Positions 33,032 through 41,126 of a stretch of DNA of 64,000 bases are shown here, one piece after another; the first letter of the stretch is position 1, and every line of letters starts with the position of its first letter. The notes under the pieces are model-generated. The model did no database searches, was not told where the DNA came from, and was given only the letters and a program-made list of their open reading frames with translations. The DNA is from an uncultured Christensenella sp. (lineage in GTDB: Bacteria; Bacillota; Clostridia; Christensenellales; DTU072), in the NCBI GenBank assembly GCA_949285605.1, contig CASDZI010000002.1, positions 1 to 64,000 on the forward strand, written 5' to 3'. Made by a program: the position numbers and the translations under genes.

Positions 33032-33481
33032 ATGCTCAAAGACGAAATTAGAAGCGCTTTCAACAACGCCCGTAAAAGCGGCGACCACGTTACCAAAGAC
33101 GCGCTTGAAGCGGTCATTGCCGGTATTTTACAAAAGGAAAAAACCGAAGTCGGAAAGGTACTTACCGACGGAGAGGTCATAGAATGTATCTCCAAGGAAC
33201 TGAAAGTTCAGAGAGAAGTAGTTTCTTTCTCCGCCGAAAAAATGCCCGAAAAAGCCGCAGAAAGCGAAGCGAAAATAAAGATCCTCACTTCCTTCCTGCC
33301 CAAACAGCTCACCGAAGAAGAGGTACTTAAGATAATAGCCGAAGCCGACGTCTATTCCGACGCTTCTCCCAAGACCAAGGGTATGATAATAAAATCCGTA
33401 ATGCCCCAAATTAACGGCAAATTCGATAAATCCAAAGTCAATCCCCTCGTGGAAAAATACCTCGCCGAAAAATATAATTGA
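33032..33481 (+). CDS. yqeY: YqeY/GatB-like C-terminal domain protein
   Basis: A 149-residue helical protein of the YqeY family, homologous to the tRNA-binding tail of the GatB amidotransferase subunit. Typical features are the start MLKDEIRSAFNNARK, the middle LTSFLPKQLTEEE and the end GKFDKSKVNPLVEKYL. AAAGGAGG precedes the ATG. It is co-transcribed with ileS and followed at once by a terminator. A role in tRNA or amidotransferase biology is presumed from homology; none is proven. Confidence 0.9.
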   Translation: MLKDEIRSAFNNARKSGDHVTKDALEAVIAGILQKEKTEVGKVLTDGEVIECISKELKVQREVVSFSAEKMPEKAAESEAKIKILTSFLPKQLTEEEVLKIIAEADVYSDASPKTKGMIIKSVMPQINGKFDKSKVNPLVEKYLAEKYN

Positions 33482-33487
33482 CCCCGA

Positions 33488-33513
33488 GCGGACGGCACCC
33501 CGTCCGCTTTTTT
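33488..33513 (+). terminator. Terminator of ileS-yqeY
   Basis: Stem GCGGACGG (33488-33495), loop CACC, stem CCGTCCGC (33500-33507), then six T. Confidence 0.9.
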
Positions 33514-33529
33514 CGGTAAAAGCAAAACC

Positions 33530-33573
33530 ACTTTAGTAATTTAGTTGACTAAATCACTAAAGTATATTACAAT
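33530..33573 (+). promoter_or_regulatory. his operon promoter with overlapping palindromic operator
   Basis: TTGACT (33545-33550), 17 bases, TACAAT (33568-33573) forms the promoter. Two 15-base arms, ACTTTAGTAATTTAG (33530-33544) and CTAAATCACTAAAGT (33549-33563), are inverted copies with one mismatch and a four-base centre inside the -35 box. Seen differently, there are four TTTAGT half-sites, two in each direction. Bound protein would block RNA polymerase, so repression is expected. A histidine-responsive TrpR/YerC-like repressor is a candidate by analogy; it is not encoded in the window. Confidence 0.7.
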
Positions 33574-33604
33574 CGTAAGTACATTTCTCTGAAAGGAGGC
33601 GGAT

Positions 33605-34651
33605 ATGACAGATTTCAGCGGACTGAAGAAGTCCGAAAAGACGGCGATGAAGCTCCGTGCCTTATATAACGGATACGGGTACCGTCCTTTCCGTATGAGT
33701 AATTTCGAGGAGTACTCCTTTTATTTAAGGAACAAGAATTTTCTTCAAAGCGACAAAATAATAGCTTTCAACGACCTGGACGGGCGTCTGATGGCGTTAA
33801 AACCCGACGTGACCCTTTCCATAGTCAAGAACGCTTCGAAGGGCGACAAGTTTTACTATACCGAAAACGTCTACCGTCCCGCTTCTTCGGGCAAAAATTT
33901 CAAGGAAGTGAGCCAGACGGGATTGGAAGCCATGGGAGAGATAGATCTCTGCGCCGAATGCGAAGTTATTCTCCTCGCCTGTCTGAGCCTTGCCGAAATC
34001 GACCCGTCCTATGTCGTCGATCTTTCCCATATGGGTATAGTCGATTATCTGAAAGACAGGCTTGCGGAAAAAGGCGACGCAGCCCGCCTGACGGAATTTC
34101 TTTCTTCCAAAAACCGTCACGACGCCGAAAAACTCTTCGGAAAAGACGAGCTTTTAGACGCCGTATTCGACGGCGACGCGGAAAAAGCCGAAACCATCGC
34201 CCCCGAACTTAAACCCATTCTCGAGGAATTACGTTACGTCAAGAATTTCCTTTCCGCCCGCAACGTGAAAGTCAATATAGATTTCTCCCTCGTCAACGAC
34301 GAAAATTATTATAACGGAATTATTTTCCGAGGTTACGTGGAAAAAGTCCCCCGTTCGCTCCTTTCCGGCGGTCGTTACGACAAACTGATGACCCGTTTCG
34401 GGAAAGACTTTTCGGGGATAGGTTTTGCGGTATATCTGGACGAACTGGACGTCTATGACGAGAGAACCGATTGCGACTGCGACGTCCTTCTCTTACAGGG
34501 AGACGCCGACGCCGAAACCGTCCTCGGCCTCGCCGACGGACTGCGTTCCGACGGGTTGTCGGTACGGGTGGAAAGATTTTTCCGACCCGATATAAAATGC
34601 GGAAAGGTCCTTACCGTGAAAAACGGCAAAACGGAGGTGTACCGTGCTTAA
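33605..34651 (+). CDS. hisZ: ATP phosphoribosyltransferase regulatory subunit
   Basis: HisZ is a catalytically dead histidyl-tRNA-synthetase relative that forms the hetero-octamer with short HisG and mediates histidine feedback. The 348-residue protein shows the class II core (FEEYSFYL, LKPDVTLSIVKNA, YRPASSGKNFKEVSQTGLEAMG) and the motif GGRYDKLMTRFG, but no anticodon-binding domain. GAAAGGAGG precedes the ATG. It overlaps hisG by eight bases and opens the operon. Confidence 0.93.
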   Translation: MTDFSGLKKSEKTAMKLRALYNGYGYRPFRMSNFEEYSFYLRNKNFLQSDKIIAFNDLDGRLMALKPDVTLSIVKNASKGDKFYYTENVYRPASSGKNFKEVSQTGLEAMGEIDLCAECEVILLACLSLAEIDPSYVVDLSHMGIVDYLKDRLAEKGDAARLTEFLSSKNRHDAEKLFGKDELLDAVFDGDAEKAETIAPELKPILEELRYVKNFLSARNVKVNIDFSLVNDENYYNGIIFRGYVEKVPRSLLSGGRYDKLMTRFGKDFSGIGFAVYLDELDVYDERTDCDCDVLLLQGDADAETVLGLADGLRSDGLSVRVERFFRPDIKCGKVLTVKNGKTEVYRA

Positions 34652-35264
34652 CATCGCTTTACCCAAAGGGCGTCTCGCCGACAAGACCTGTATAGCCCTC
34701 ACCGAAAAAGGTTACAACGTGTCCCCCGTGGAAAAAGGCGACCGCCGTCTGGTATTCACCGACAGCGACAACGGAATAAGATATTTTCTCGTCAAACCCA
34801 GCGACGTGGCAATCTACGTGGAAAGAGGAGTCGCCGACATAGGCGTGGTGGGCAAAGATATTCTTTTGGAATACCGTCCCGACGTCTACGAACTTATGGA
34901 TATGAATATGGGCGTCTGCCGTCTCGCCGTCGCAGGCAAGAAAGATTTTCGGGACGACACCGACCGTCCGTTGCGGATAGCCACAAAATTCGTCAACGTG
35001 ACCCGTAACTATTACGCAGGTCTCAACCGTGACATCGAGATAATAAAACTCAACGGCTCCATAGAACTTGCGCCGTTACTCGGAATGAGCGACGTTATCG
35101 TGGATATAGTGGAAACAGGCACCACCCTCAAAGAAAACGATATGTGCGTTTTGCAGGAGATAGTCCCGATAAGCGCAAGGCTCATCGCCAACAAAGCAAG
35201 CTACAAATTCAAAAAAGACGTCATCGACGAACTCGTACGGAGATTGAAAGAAAAAAATGATTAG
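34644..35264 (+). CDS. hisG: ATP phosphoribosyltransferase, short form
   Basis: First step of histidine synthesis: ATP plus PRPP to phosphoribosyl-ATP. At 206 residues it is the short form without the ACT-like regulatory domain, which requires HisZ, encoded just upstream. Motifs: ALPKGRLAD, GIVGKD-type VGVVGKDILLE, and the PRPP loop DIVETGTTLKEN. The start is GTG (34644) with GGAGGTG upstream, inside the end of hisZ. Confidence 0.95.
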   Translation: MLNIALPKGRLADKTCIALTEKGYNVSPVEKGDRRLVFTDSDNGIRYFLVKPSDVAIYVERGVADIGVVGKDILLEYRPDVYELMDMNMGVCRLAVAGKKDFRDDTDRPLRIATKFVNVTRNYYAGLNRDIEIIKLNGSIELAPLLGMSDVIVDIVETGTTLKENDMCVLQEIVPISARLIANKASYKFKKDVIDELVRRLKEKND

Positions 35265-36531
35265 TTTCTACGACCTTAAGGAAATAACCTGCGAAGAAAT
35301 CATCGCCCAAAGCGTTCCCGACACCTCGAAAGCCGAACAGGCCGTGAGAGAAATCATCGCCGCAGTCAGGGAAAAAGGCGACGAAGCGCTTTACTTTTAC
35401 AACGAAAAATTCGACGGCAAGACCTCTTCTCTGAAGGTAACGCAGGAAGAGATCGACCGTGCGGTAAAAAATACCGACCCGTATTTTCTGGAAACTCTGC
35501 GTCAGGCTCGGAACAATATTTCCGAATACCACTCGGCGCAGATACGGAAAGGATACGAAATAAAAAGAGGAGCCTGCGTTCTGGGGCAGAAAATAACCCC
35601 TCTCGCCAAGGTGGGACTTTACGTTCCCGGCGGTACTGCACGGTATCCGTCCACGGTACTTATGAACGCAATTCCCGCCCGTCTTGCAGGGGTCAAGGAA
35701 ATAGTAATGGTCACCCCTCCCGACAAGAACGGAAATATCCCCGACGTTATCTTAGCCGCAGCGTCGATAAGCGGAGTTACCTCGGTTTATAAAACGGGAG
35801 GAGCGCAAGCCGTGGCGGCATTAGCCTACGGCACCGAAACCGTCCCCAAAGTGGACAAGATAGTAGGACCGGGCAATATTTACGTCGCCGCCGCAAAGAA
35901 AGAAGTTTTCGGTCTCGTGGATATAGATATGATAGCAGGCCCCAGCGAGATACTCGTCATTGCCGACGGAAAGAGTCCGGCAAAGTTCGTGGCGGCGGAT
36001 CTTTTAAGTCAAGCCGAACACGACGTAAACGCCACCGCCGTGCTGATAACCGACAGTCCTCGCCTTGCCGAAGAAGTCAAAAAAGAGCTTTACTTACAGC
36101 TGGACAAACTCCCCCGTAAGGAGATAGCCGCTTCCTCCATAGAACGCAACGGAAAAATAATTTTGGCGGAAAATCTGTTGCAAGCGGTGGAAGTAGCCAA
36201 CCGCATCGCTCCCGAACACCTGGAGCTTTGCGTGGAGGAGCCGTTCTCTCTCCTCGACAAGGTAGTCAACGCAGGATCGGTCTTCCTCGGCAGATACTCC
36301 CCCGAGCCTTTGGGCGACTATTTTGCGGGCACCAACCACACCCTGCCCACTTCGGGTACGGCGAGGTTTTCCTCTCCCCTTAACGTGGACGACTTCGTGA
36401 AAAAATCCTCTTACATTTATTACGACAAGGCTTCCCTTCTCGCTTCGGGGGAACGCATAGCCGATTTTGCCGACAGGGAAGGGCTCGGTGCCCACGCCGA
36501 AGCCATCAGAATAAGGATGAAAAATGAGTAA
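35257..36531 (+). CDS. hisD: Histidinol dehydrogenase
   Basis: HisD performs the last two steps, oxidising L-histidinol to histidine with NAD and bound zinc. The 424-residue protein has the signature region DMIAGPSEILVIAD, SQAEHD, the catalytic pair in RIAPEHLEL and NHTLPTSGTARF for metal and substrate binding. The length is typical. It overlaps hisG by eight bases and hisC by eight bases. Confidence 0.95.
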   Translation: MISFYDLKEITCEEIIAQSVPDTSKAEQAVREIIAAVREKGDEALYFYNEKFDGKTSSLKVTQEEIDRAVKNTDPYFLETLRQARNNISEYHSAQIRKGYEIKRGACVLGQKITPLAKVGLYVPGGTARYPSTVLMNAIPARLAGVKEIVMVTPPDKNGNIPDVILAAASISGVTSVYKTGGAQAVAALAYGTETVPKVDKIVGPGNIYVAAAKKEVFGLVDIDMIAGPSEILVIADGKSPAKFVAADLLSQAEHDVNATAVLITDSPRLAEEVKKELYLQLDKLPRKEIAASSIERNGKIILAENLLQAVEVANRIAPEHLELCVEEPFSLLDKVVNAGSVFLGRYSPEPLGDYFAGTNHTLPTSGTARFSSPLNVDDFVKKSSYIYYDKASLLASGERIADFADREGLGAHAEAIRIRMKNE

Positions 36532-37591
36532 ATTCCTGAAAGACGCATACCGCTCTATCGCTCCCTACACCCCGGGAGAACAACCCAAAGACCGCAGTTT
36601 TATAAAGCTCAACACCAACGAGTCCCCCTTTCCTCCCTGCCGAGGCGTGCTTGAAGCGGTAAAGGAAAACGACCTTTCCTCGCTGCGCCTTTACTCCGAC
36701 CCTGAAAACGAAGAGTTGGAAAAGGCCATTGCCTCCTACTACGGCGTGGAACGCTCCAACGTGCTCGCTTCCAACGGCAGCGACGAAATTTTAGCTTTTA
36801 TCTTCTGCGCCTTTTTCGACGAAAAACACGAAGTCTGCTTCCCCGACATAACCTACGGTTTTTATCCCGTTTTCTGCAATTTCGCTTCCCTCAAAATCAA
36901 CGAAATTCCCTTAAAAGACGATTTTACCGTGGACGTGGACGCATTCGTGAACACCGATAAAAACGTAGTTATCGCCAACCCCAACGCCCCTACCGGGATA
37001 GCCTTGAGCGTAAGCGACATACGCCGTATCCTCGACGCTTCCCCCGACCGCCTGGTGGTGGTGGACGAAGCCTACGTCGATTTCGGAAGTTACAGTTGCG
37101 TACCCCTTATCAAGGAATACGGGAACCTTATCGTCGTGCAAACCTTCTCCAAAAGTCGGTCTCTCGCAGGAGCCAGACTGGGTATGTGCTTTGCCTGCGA
37201 CAGCCTTATAGCCGACCTTAAGACCGTCAAATTTTCCTTCAACCCCTACAACGTCAACCGCCTCACTTCCCTCTGCGGCGTTGCGGCTGTTAAAGACGAA
37301 AATTATTTCAATTACTGTCGGGCGGAAATTATGAAAAACCGTGCCTTTACCGCCCGTGAACTCAAAAACGCAGGGTTCGAAGTTTTGCCGAGCAGCGCTA
37401 ATTTCCTGTTTGCAAAAAAGGAAGGTTTCGACGGGAAGCGTCTCTATTCGGCTCTGCGTGAAAAAGGTATCCTCGTCCGTCATTTCGACAAACCGAGGAT
37501 CAAGGATTTTATAAGAATAACCGTCGGCGACGAAACGCAGATGAAGACCTTTGTCGCCGCCGTAAAGGAAATTATCGGAGGTACTTTATGA
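36524..37591 (+). CDS. hisC: Histidinol-phosphate aminotransferase
   Basis: A PLP-dependent class II aminotransferase that converts imidazole-acetol phosphate to histidinol phosphate. The 355-residue protein has LNTNESPFPP at the substrate site, NPNAPTG, DEAYVDF and the PLP lysine in TFSKSRSLAGARLG. It may also serve aromatic amino acid transamination. It overlaps hisB by four bases. Confidence 0.94.
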   Translation: MSKFLKDAYRSIAPYTPGEQPKDRSFIKLNTNESPFPPCRGVLEAVKENDLSSLRLYSDPENEELEKAIASYYGVERSNVLASNGSDEILAFIFCAFFDEKHEVCFPDITYGFYPVFCNFASLKINEIPLKDDFTVDVDAFVNTDKNVVIANPNAPTGIALSVSDIRRILDASPDRLVVVDEAYVDFGSYSCVPLIKEYGNLIVVQTFSKSRSLAGARLGMCFACDSLIADLKTVKFSFNPYNVNRLTSLCGVAAVKDENYFNYCRAEIMKNRAFTARELKNAGFEVLPSSANFLFAKKEGFDGKRLYSALREKGILVRHFDKPRIKDFIRITVGDETQMKTFVAAVKEIIGGTL

Positions 37592-38196
37592 GAAACGCCC
37601 TCATCGAAAGACAGACCAAAGAAACTCTCGTCACCCTTTCCCTTTGTCTGGACGGAGGAAGTGCGGACGTAAAAACGGGGAGCGGTTTTTTCGACCATAT
37701 GCTCACCCTTTTTTCTTCCCACGCCTCGATAGGACTTTCCGTCCGCTGTAAAGGCGACGCGGAGGTGGATTTTCACCATTCCGTCGAAGACGTCGGAATC
37801 GTCCTCGGACAGGCGTTGAAGGCTTCCCTCGGCGACAAAAAAGGCATCAACCGCTACGGAAGCATCATTCTTCCCATGGACGAGACCCTTATCCTTTGCG
37901 CCCTCGACATAAGCGGAAGAAGTTATCTTTCCTACGACGTTCCGCTGAACGCCACCCGCCTTACCGACGACGGCGACGACCTCAATCCGAAAGTGGGCGC
38001 CTTCGACTGCGAGCTGTGCGAAGAGTTCTTCCTCGCCCTCACTCGTACGGCAGACATAACTTTACACATCAAGAAACTGGACGGCCGTAACACCCACCAC
38101 ATTCTTGAAGGGGTTTTCAAGGCTTTCGGAAGAGCTTTGAAGGAAGCCGTCAAAGTTACCGGCACCGACCTGCCTTCCACCAAAGGAGTGCTGTAA
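37588..38196 (+). CDS. hisB: Imidazoleglycerol-phosphate dehydratase
   Basis: HisB dehydrates imidazoleglycerol phosphate using manganese. This 202-residue protein is the monofunctional form: it has the duplicated metal motifs GFFDHML and DVGIVLGQAL, plus NTHHILEGVFKAFGRAL, and no fused histidinol-phosphatase. No other histidinol-phosphatase gene is seen in the operon, so that step must come from elsewhere in the genome. Confidence 0.95.
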   Translation: MRNALIERQTKETLVTLSLCLDGGSADVKTGSGFFDHMLTLFSSHASIGLSVRCKGDAEVDFHHSVEDVGIVLGQALKASLGDKKGINRYGSIILPMDETLILCALDISGRSYLSYDVPLNATRLTDDGDDLNPKVGAFDCELCEEFFLALTRTADITLHIKKLDGRNTHHILEGVFKAFGRALKEAVKVTGTDLPSTKGVL

Positions 38197-38197
38197 A

Positions 38198-38806
38198 ATG
38201 CTGGGCGTTATAGATTACGGCGTAGGAAACCTCTTTTCCTTAACTGCGTCGTTACGTTTCATAGGGTGCGACGCCGTGGTAAGCAAAGACACGTCGGCAC
38301 TGGACGGTTGCGACAGATTTATCCTGCCGGGAGTGGGCGCTTTCGCCGACGCCGCCGAAAAACTCCGCTCGACGGGACTGGACGAATACCTCAAAAACGC
38401 CGTTAACAGCGGCAAGCCCCTACTCGGGATCTGCCTTGGGATGCAACTTCTGTTTTCCGAAAGTTACGAATACGGCGTGCATAAAGGACTGGGGTTTATA
38501 GACGGCGCCGTCCTGCCCCTTGCCGACAAAGTCGACGGACTTAAAATCCCCCAGATGGGCTGGAACAAACTTACCGTAAGGAGAGAAAATCCCCTCCTTA
38601 AGGAAGCCGACGGAGAATATTTCTATTACGTTCATTCCTATTTTGCCGACGGCGACGGAGAGTATTGCGACGCTTACTCTTCCTACGGCGTGAACGTAGC
38701 GGGTGTAGTGCGGAAAGACAACGTGTTCGGCACGCAGTTCCACCCCGAAAAAAGCGGCAAAGCCGGACTTAAAATACTCCGTTCGTTCAGCGAGGTGAAC
38801 TTATGA
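38198..38806 (+). CDS. hisH: Imidazole glycerol phosphate synthase, glutaminase subunit
   Basis: HisH releases ammonia from glutamine and channels it to HisF. The 202-residue class I amidotransferase has the nucleophile Cys in GICLGMQLLF, the oxyanion region LPGVGAFADA and the His-x-Glu pair in FHPEKSG. It starts one base after the hisB stop and overlaps hisA by four bases. Confidence 0.95.
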   Translation: MLGVIDYGVGNLFSLTASLRFIGCDAVVSKDTSALDGCDRFILPGVGAFADAAEKLRSTGLDEYLKNAVNSGKPLLGICLGMQLLFSESYEYGVHKGLGFIDGAVLPLADKVDGLKIPQMGWNKLTVRRENPLLKEADGEYFYYVHSYFADGDGEYCDAYSSYGVNVAGVVRKDNVFGTQFHPEKSGKAGLKILRSFSEVNL

Positions 38807-39519
38807 AAATCTTTCCTGCCATAGACATAATCGGCGGCAAAGCCGTCCGCCTTACCAAAGGAAATTACGACACTATGGAAACTTTCGGCGATCCGTCGGA
38901 TTTTGTCAAAAGTTTTGCCGAAGAAGGAGCGACCTGCCTGCATATGGTGGACCTCGACGGAGCCAGAAGCGGACAGACCGACAACTTCTCCACCGTGGAA
39001 AAGATCTGCAAACTGTTGCCCGAGACGGAAATCGGCGGAGGGATACGTGACATCGACAGGATACGCCGCTACCTCGACGTCGGAGTGAAGAGAGTCATCC
39101 TCGGCACCGCCGCCGTCAAAGACCCGACTTTCTTAGACGAAGCCGTCCGTCTTTTCGGGGACGCTATTGCCGTAGGTGTCGACTCGAAAAACGGTTTTGC
39201 GGCTACCGACGGGTGGGAAAAAGTTTCCCAAAAATCGGCTTTTGAGTTTTGCACCTCTTTACCCGAACGGGGAGTTAAGACGGTCATCTTTACCGACGTA
39301 TCCTGCGACGGAATGATGAAAGGCACCAATCTTTCGCTCTTTGCCCGTCTTTCGGAGATACCTTCCCTCAACGTCATCGCAAGCGGCGGCATAACCTATT
39401 ACGAGGAGATAAAAGCTCTGTCGGAAATGAAGCTTTACGGCGCCATCTTAGGCAAAGCGTTATACAAAAATCTGTTGTCTCTGAAAAAATCCATACTCAT
39501 TGCGGAGGGAGAGAAATGA
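38803..39519 (+). CDS. hisA: ProFAR isomerase (HisA)
   Basis: HisA isomerises ProFAR to PRFAR. It is a 238-residue (beta/alpha)8 barrel with the N-terminal catalytic Asp in FPAIDIIGGKAVRL, the phosphate loops GGGIRD and ASGGI, and a second catalytic Asp in FTDVSCDGMMKGTN. Paralogous to HisF next to it. It overlaps hisF by four bases. Confidence 0.94.
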   Translation: MKIFPAIDIIGGKAVRLTKGNYDTMETFGDPSDFVKSFAEEGATCLHMVDLDGARSGQTDNFSTVEKICKLLPETEIGGGIRDIDRIRRYLDVGVKRVILGTAAVKDPTFLDEAVRLFGDAIAVGVDSKNGFAATDGWEKVSQKSAFEFCTSLPERGVKTVIFTDVSCDGMMKGTNLSLFARLSEIPSLNVIASGGITYYEEIKALSEMKLYGAILGKALYKNLLSLKKSILIAEGEK

Positions 39520-40274
39520 TAACCAAGCGTATTATCCCCTGCCTGGACGTCAGGGACGGCAGAGTGGTCAAAGGCACCAACTTCCTGGGCATAAAAGACG
39601 TGGAGGACCCGGTAAGTCTCGCTTCCTTCTACAACGAGTCGGGTGCGGACGAACTGGTCTTTTACGACATAACCGCAAGTTACGAAAAACGCAACCTCTT
39701 TACCGACGTGCTGAAATCGGTAGCCGAACAGATTTTCATACCGCTCACGGTAGGCGGCGGTATCAATACTCTTGCCGACTTCGACAGGGTGTTGAAGTGC
39801 GGAGCCGACAAAGTCAGCGTCAACAGCGGCGCGATAAAAAATCCCTCTCTCATAGAAGACGCCGCCCGTCTGTACGGCAACCAATGCGTGGTGCTGAGTA
39901 TGGACGTGAAAAGAGTGGACGGCGTGTTCCGTATTTTTTCCCACGGCGGACGTATAGATACCGGTATAGACGCCTTGGAATGGGCTAAACGGGGGGAAGA
40001 AAGCGGAGCGGGCGAACTCGTCGTCAATTCCATAGACACCGACGGCGTCAAGCGAGGTTTCGACCTGGAAATGTTGGAAAAAATCTGCAAAACGGTGAAT
40101 ATCCCCGTCATAGCCAGCGGCGGCGCAGGCAAAAAAGAGGACTTTTACGAACTTTTCGAAAAGGTGAAAGGCGTGGACGCAGGGCTTGCCGCCAGCATAT
40201 TCCATTTCCGGGAAGTCCTTATCCCCGACCTTAAACGCTACCTGGTGAGCAAGAATATCGAAATGAGAATTTGA
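39516..40274 (+). CDS. hisF: Imidazole glycerol phosphate synthase, cyclase subunit
   Basis: HisF joins ammonia to PRFAR, giving imidazoleglycerol phosphate and AICAR. The 252-residue barrel has RIIPCLDVRDGRVVKGTNF with the first catalytic Asp, TVGGGI, the second catalytic Asp in NSIDTDG, and ASGGAG. AICAR links this pathway to purine synthesis; purL and purD lie at the right end of the window. Confidence 0.95.
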   Translation: MITKRIIPCLDVRDGRVVKGTNFLGIKDVEDPVSLASFYNESGADELVFYDITASYEKRNLFTDVLKSVAEQIFIPLTVGGGINTLADFDRVLKCGADKVSVNSGAIKNPSLIEDAARLYGNQCVVLSMDVKRVDGVFRIFSHGGRIDTGIDALEWAKRGEESGAGELVVNSIDTDGVKRGFDLEMLEKICKTVNIPVIASGGAGKKEDFYELFEKVKGVDAGLAASIFHFREVLIPDLKRYLVSKNIEMRI

Positions 40275-40316
40275 CCGCCCGAAAAGCGGATAAATATCCG
40301 AAAAAGGAGTTTTAAT

Positions 40317-40961
40317 ATGAACATCAACGAACTTAAATTCGACGAAAAGGGGCTTATCCCCGCCATAGTGCAGGACTACCGCACCAAGGAAGTTCTGACC
40401 GTAGCCTATATGAACAGGGAAAGTCTGGAAATTACCCTAAACGAAAAACGCACCTGTTTTTTCAGCCGTTCCAGACAGAAACTGTGGCGTAAAGGAGAAA
40501 CCAGCGGCAACGTCCAGAACGTGGTAACTATAAAAGCCGACTGCGACGGAGACGCTCTCGTGGTGGAAGTGGACAAGACGGGTCCCGCCTGTCACACGGG
40601 CAGCGAAAGCTGTTTTTTCAACGACCTTTACGAAAACCCCGACTACAAGCAATTTTCCTACGAGAAGCTCTACGAAATGATAAAGGGGCGTAAAACCGAG
40701 AAAAAAGAAGGGTCCTACACCACTTATCTTTTTGAAAAAGGACTGGACAAAATCCTCAAAAAGGTGGGCGAAGAGTGTACCGAAGTCATCATCGGCGCAA
40801 AGGGCGGCAGTAAGGAAGAGACGATTTTCGAAATAGCGGACTTAGCCTACCACGTTATGGTGCTTATGGTGGAAGCGGGAATATCCACTTCCGACATCTT
40901 CGACGAACTCGCTTCCCGCCACGTCGTGGACAAAAAAATCAAGCAAGAGACTATGAAATAA
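40317..40961 (+). CDS. hisIE: Bifunctional phosphoribosyl-AMP cyclohydrolase / phosphoribosyl-ATP pyrophosphatase
   Basis: The fused enzyme carries steps two and three. The N-terminal HisI domain (1-110) shows [17 protein letters not shown] and the metal cysteines in DCDGDALVV and [13 protein letters not shown]. The C-terminal HisE domain (120-214) shows [14 protein letters not shown] and [13 protein letters not shown]. Forty-two bases separate it from hisF, the largest gap in the operon, with a small CGGATA/TATCCG hairpin (40287-40300) and its own AAAGGAG. Confidence 0.95.
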   Translation: MNINELKFDEKGLIPAIVQDYRTKEVLTVAYMNRESLEITLNEKRTCFFSRSRQKLWRKGETSGNVQNVVTIKADCDGDALVVEVDKTGPACHTGSESCFFNDLYENPDYKQFSYEKLYEMIKGRKTEKKEGSYTTYLFEKGLDKILKKVGEECTEVIIGAKGGSKEETIFEIADLAYHVMVLMVEAGISTSDIFDELASRHVVDKKIKQETMK

Positions 40962-40991
40962 CCTCTTTTCAGGTAAACAATACCGATTTTA

Positions 40992-41024
40992 AGCGGATCT
41001 TTTCAAACCGGGTCCGCTTTTTTT
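40992..41024 (+). terminator. Terminator of the his operon
   Basis: Stem AGCGGATC (40992-40999) pairs with GGTCCGCT (41011-41018) with one G-T wobble, followed by seven T. Confidence 0.8.
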
Positions 41025-41126
41025 GCAAAAAAACAAGGGGCGGATTTCCCCTCTTGCATTTTTCCGATAATATTATATAATTTATTTATAAGCTTATAAA
41101 TTTAACGAAAGAATTTCGGAGGCAAT

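Noticed and set aside
31127..33088. A 653-codon open frame on the minus strand inside ileS
   Set aside because: It is antisense to a well-supported synthetase gene, has no ribosome site and shows no known domain. Long antisense frames arise here from the GC-rich, purine-first codon pattern. Similar frames antisense to ptsI (4172-5137), the 615-residue protein (54160-55668) and purL (59865-61070) were dismissed for the same reason.
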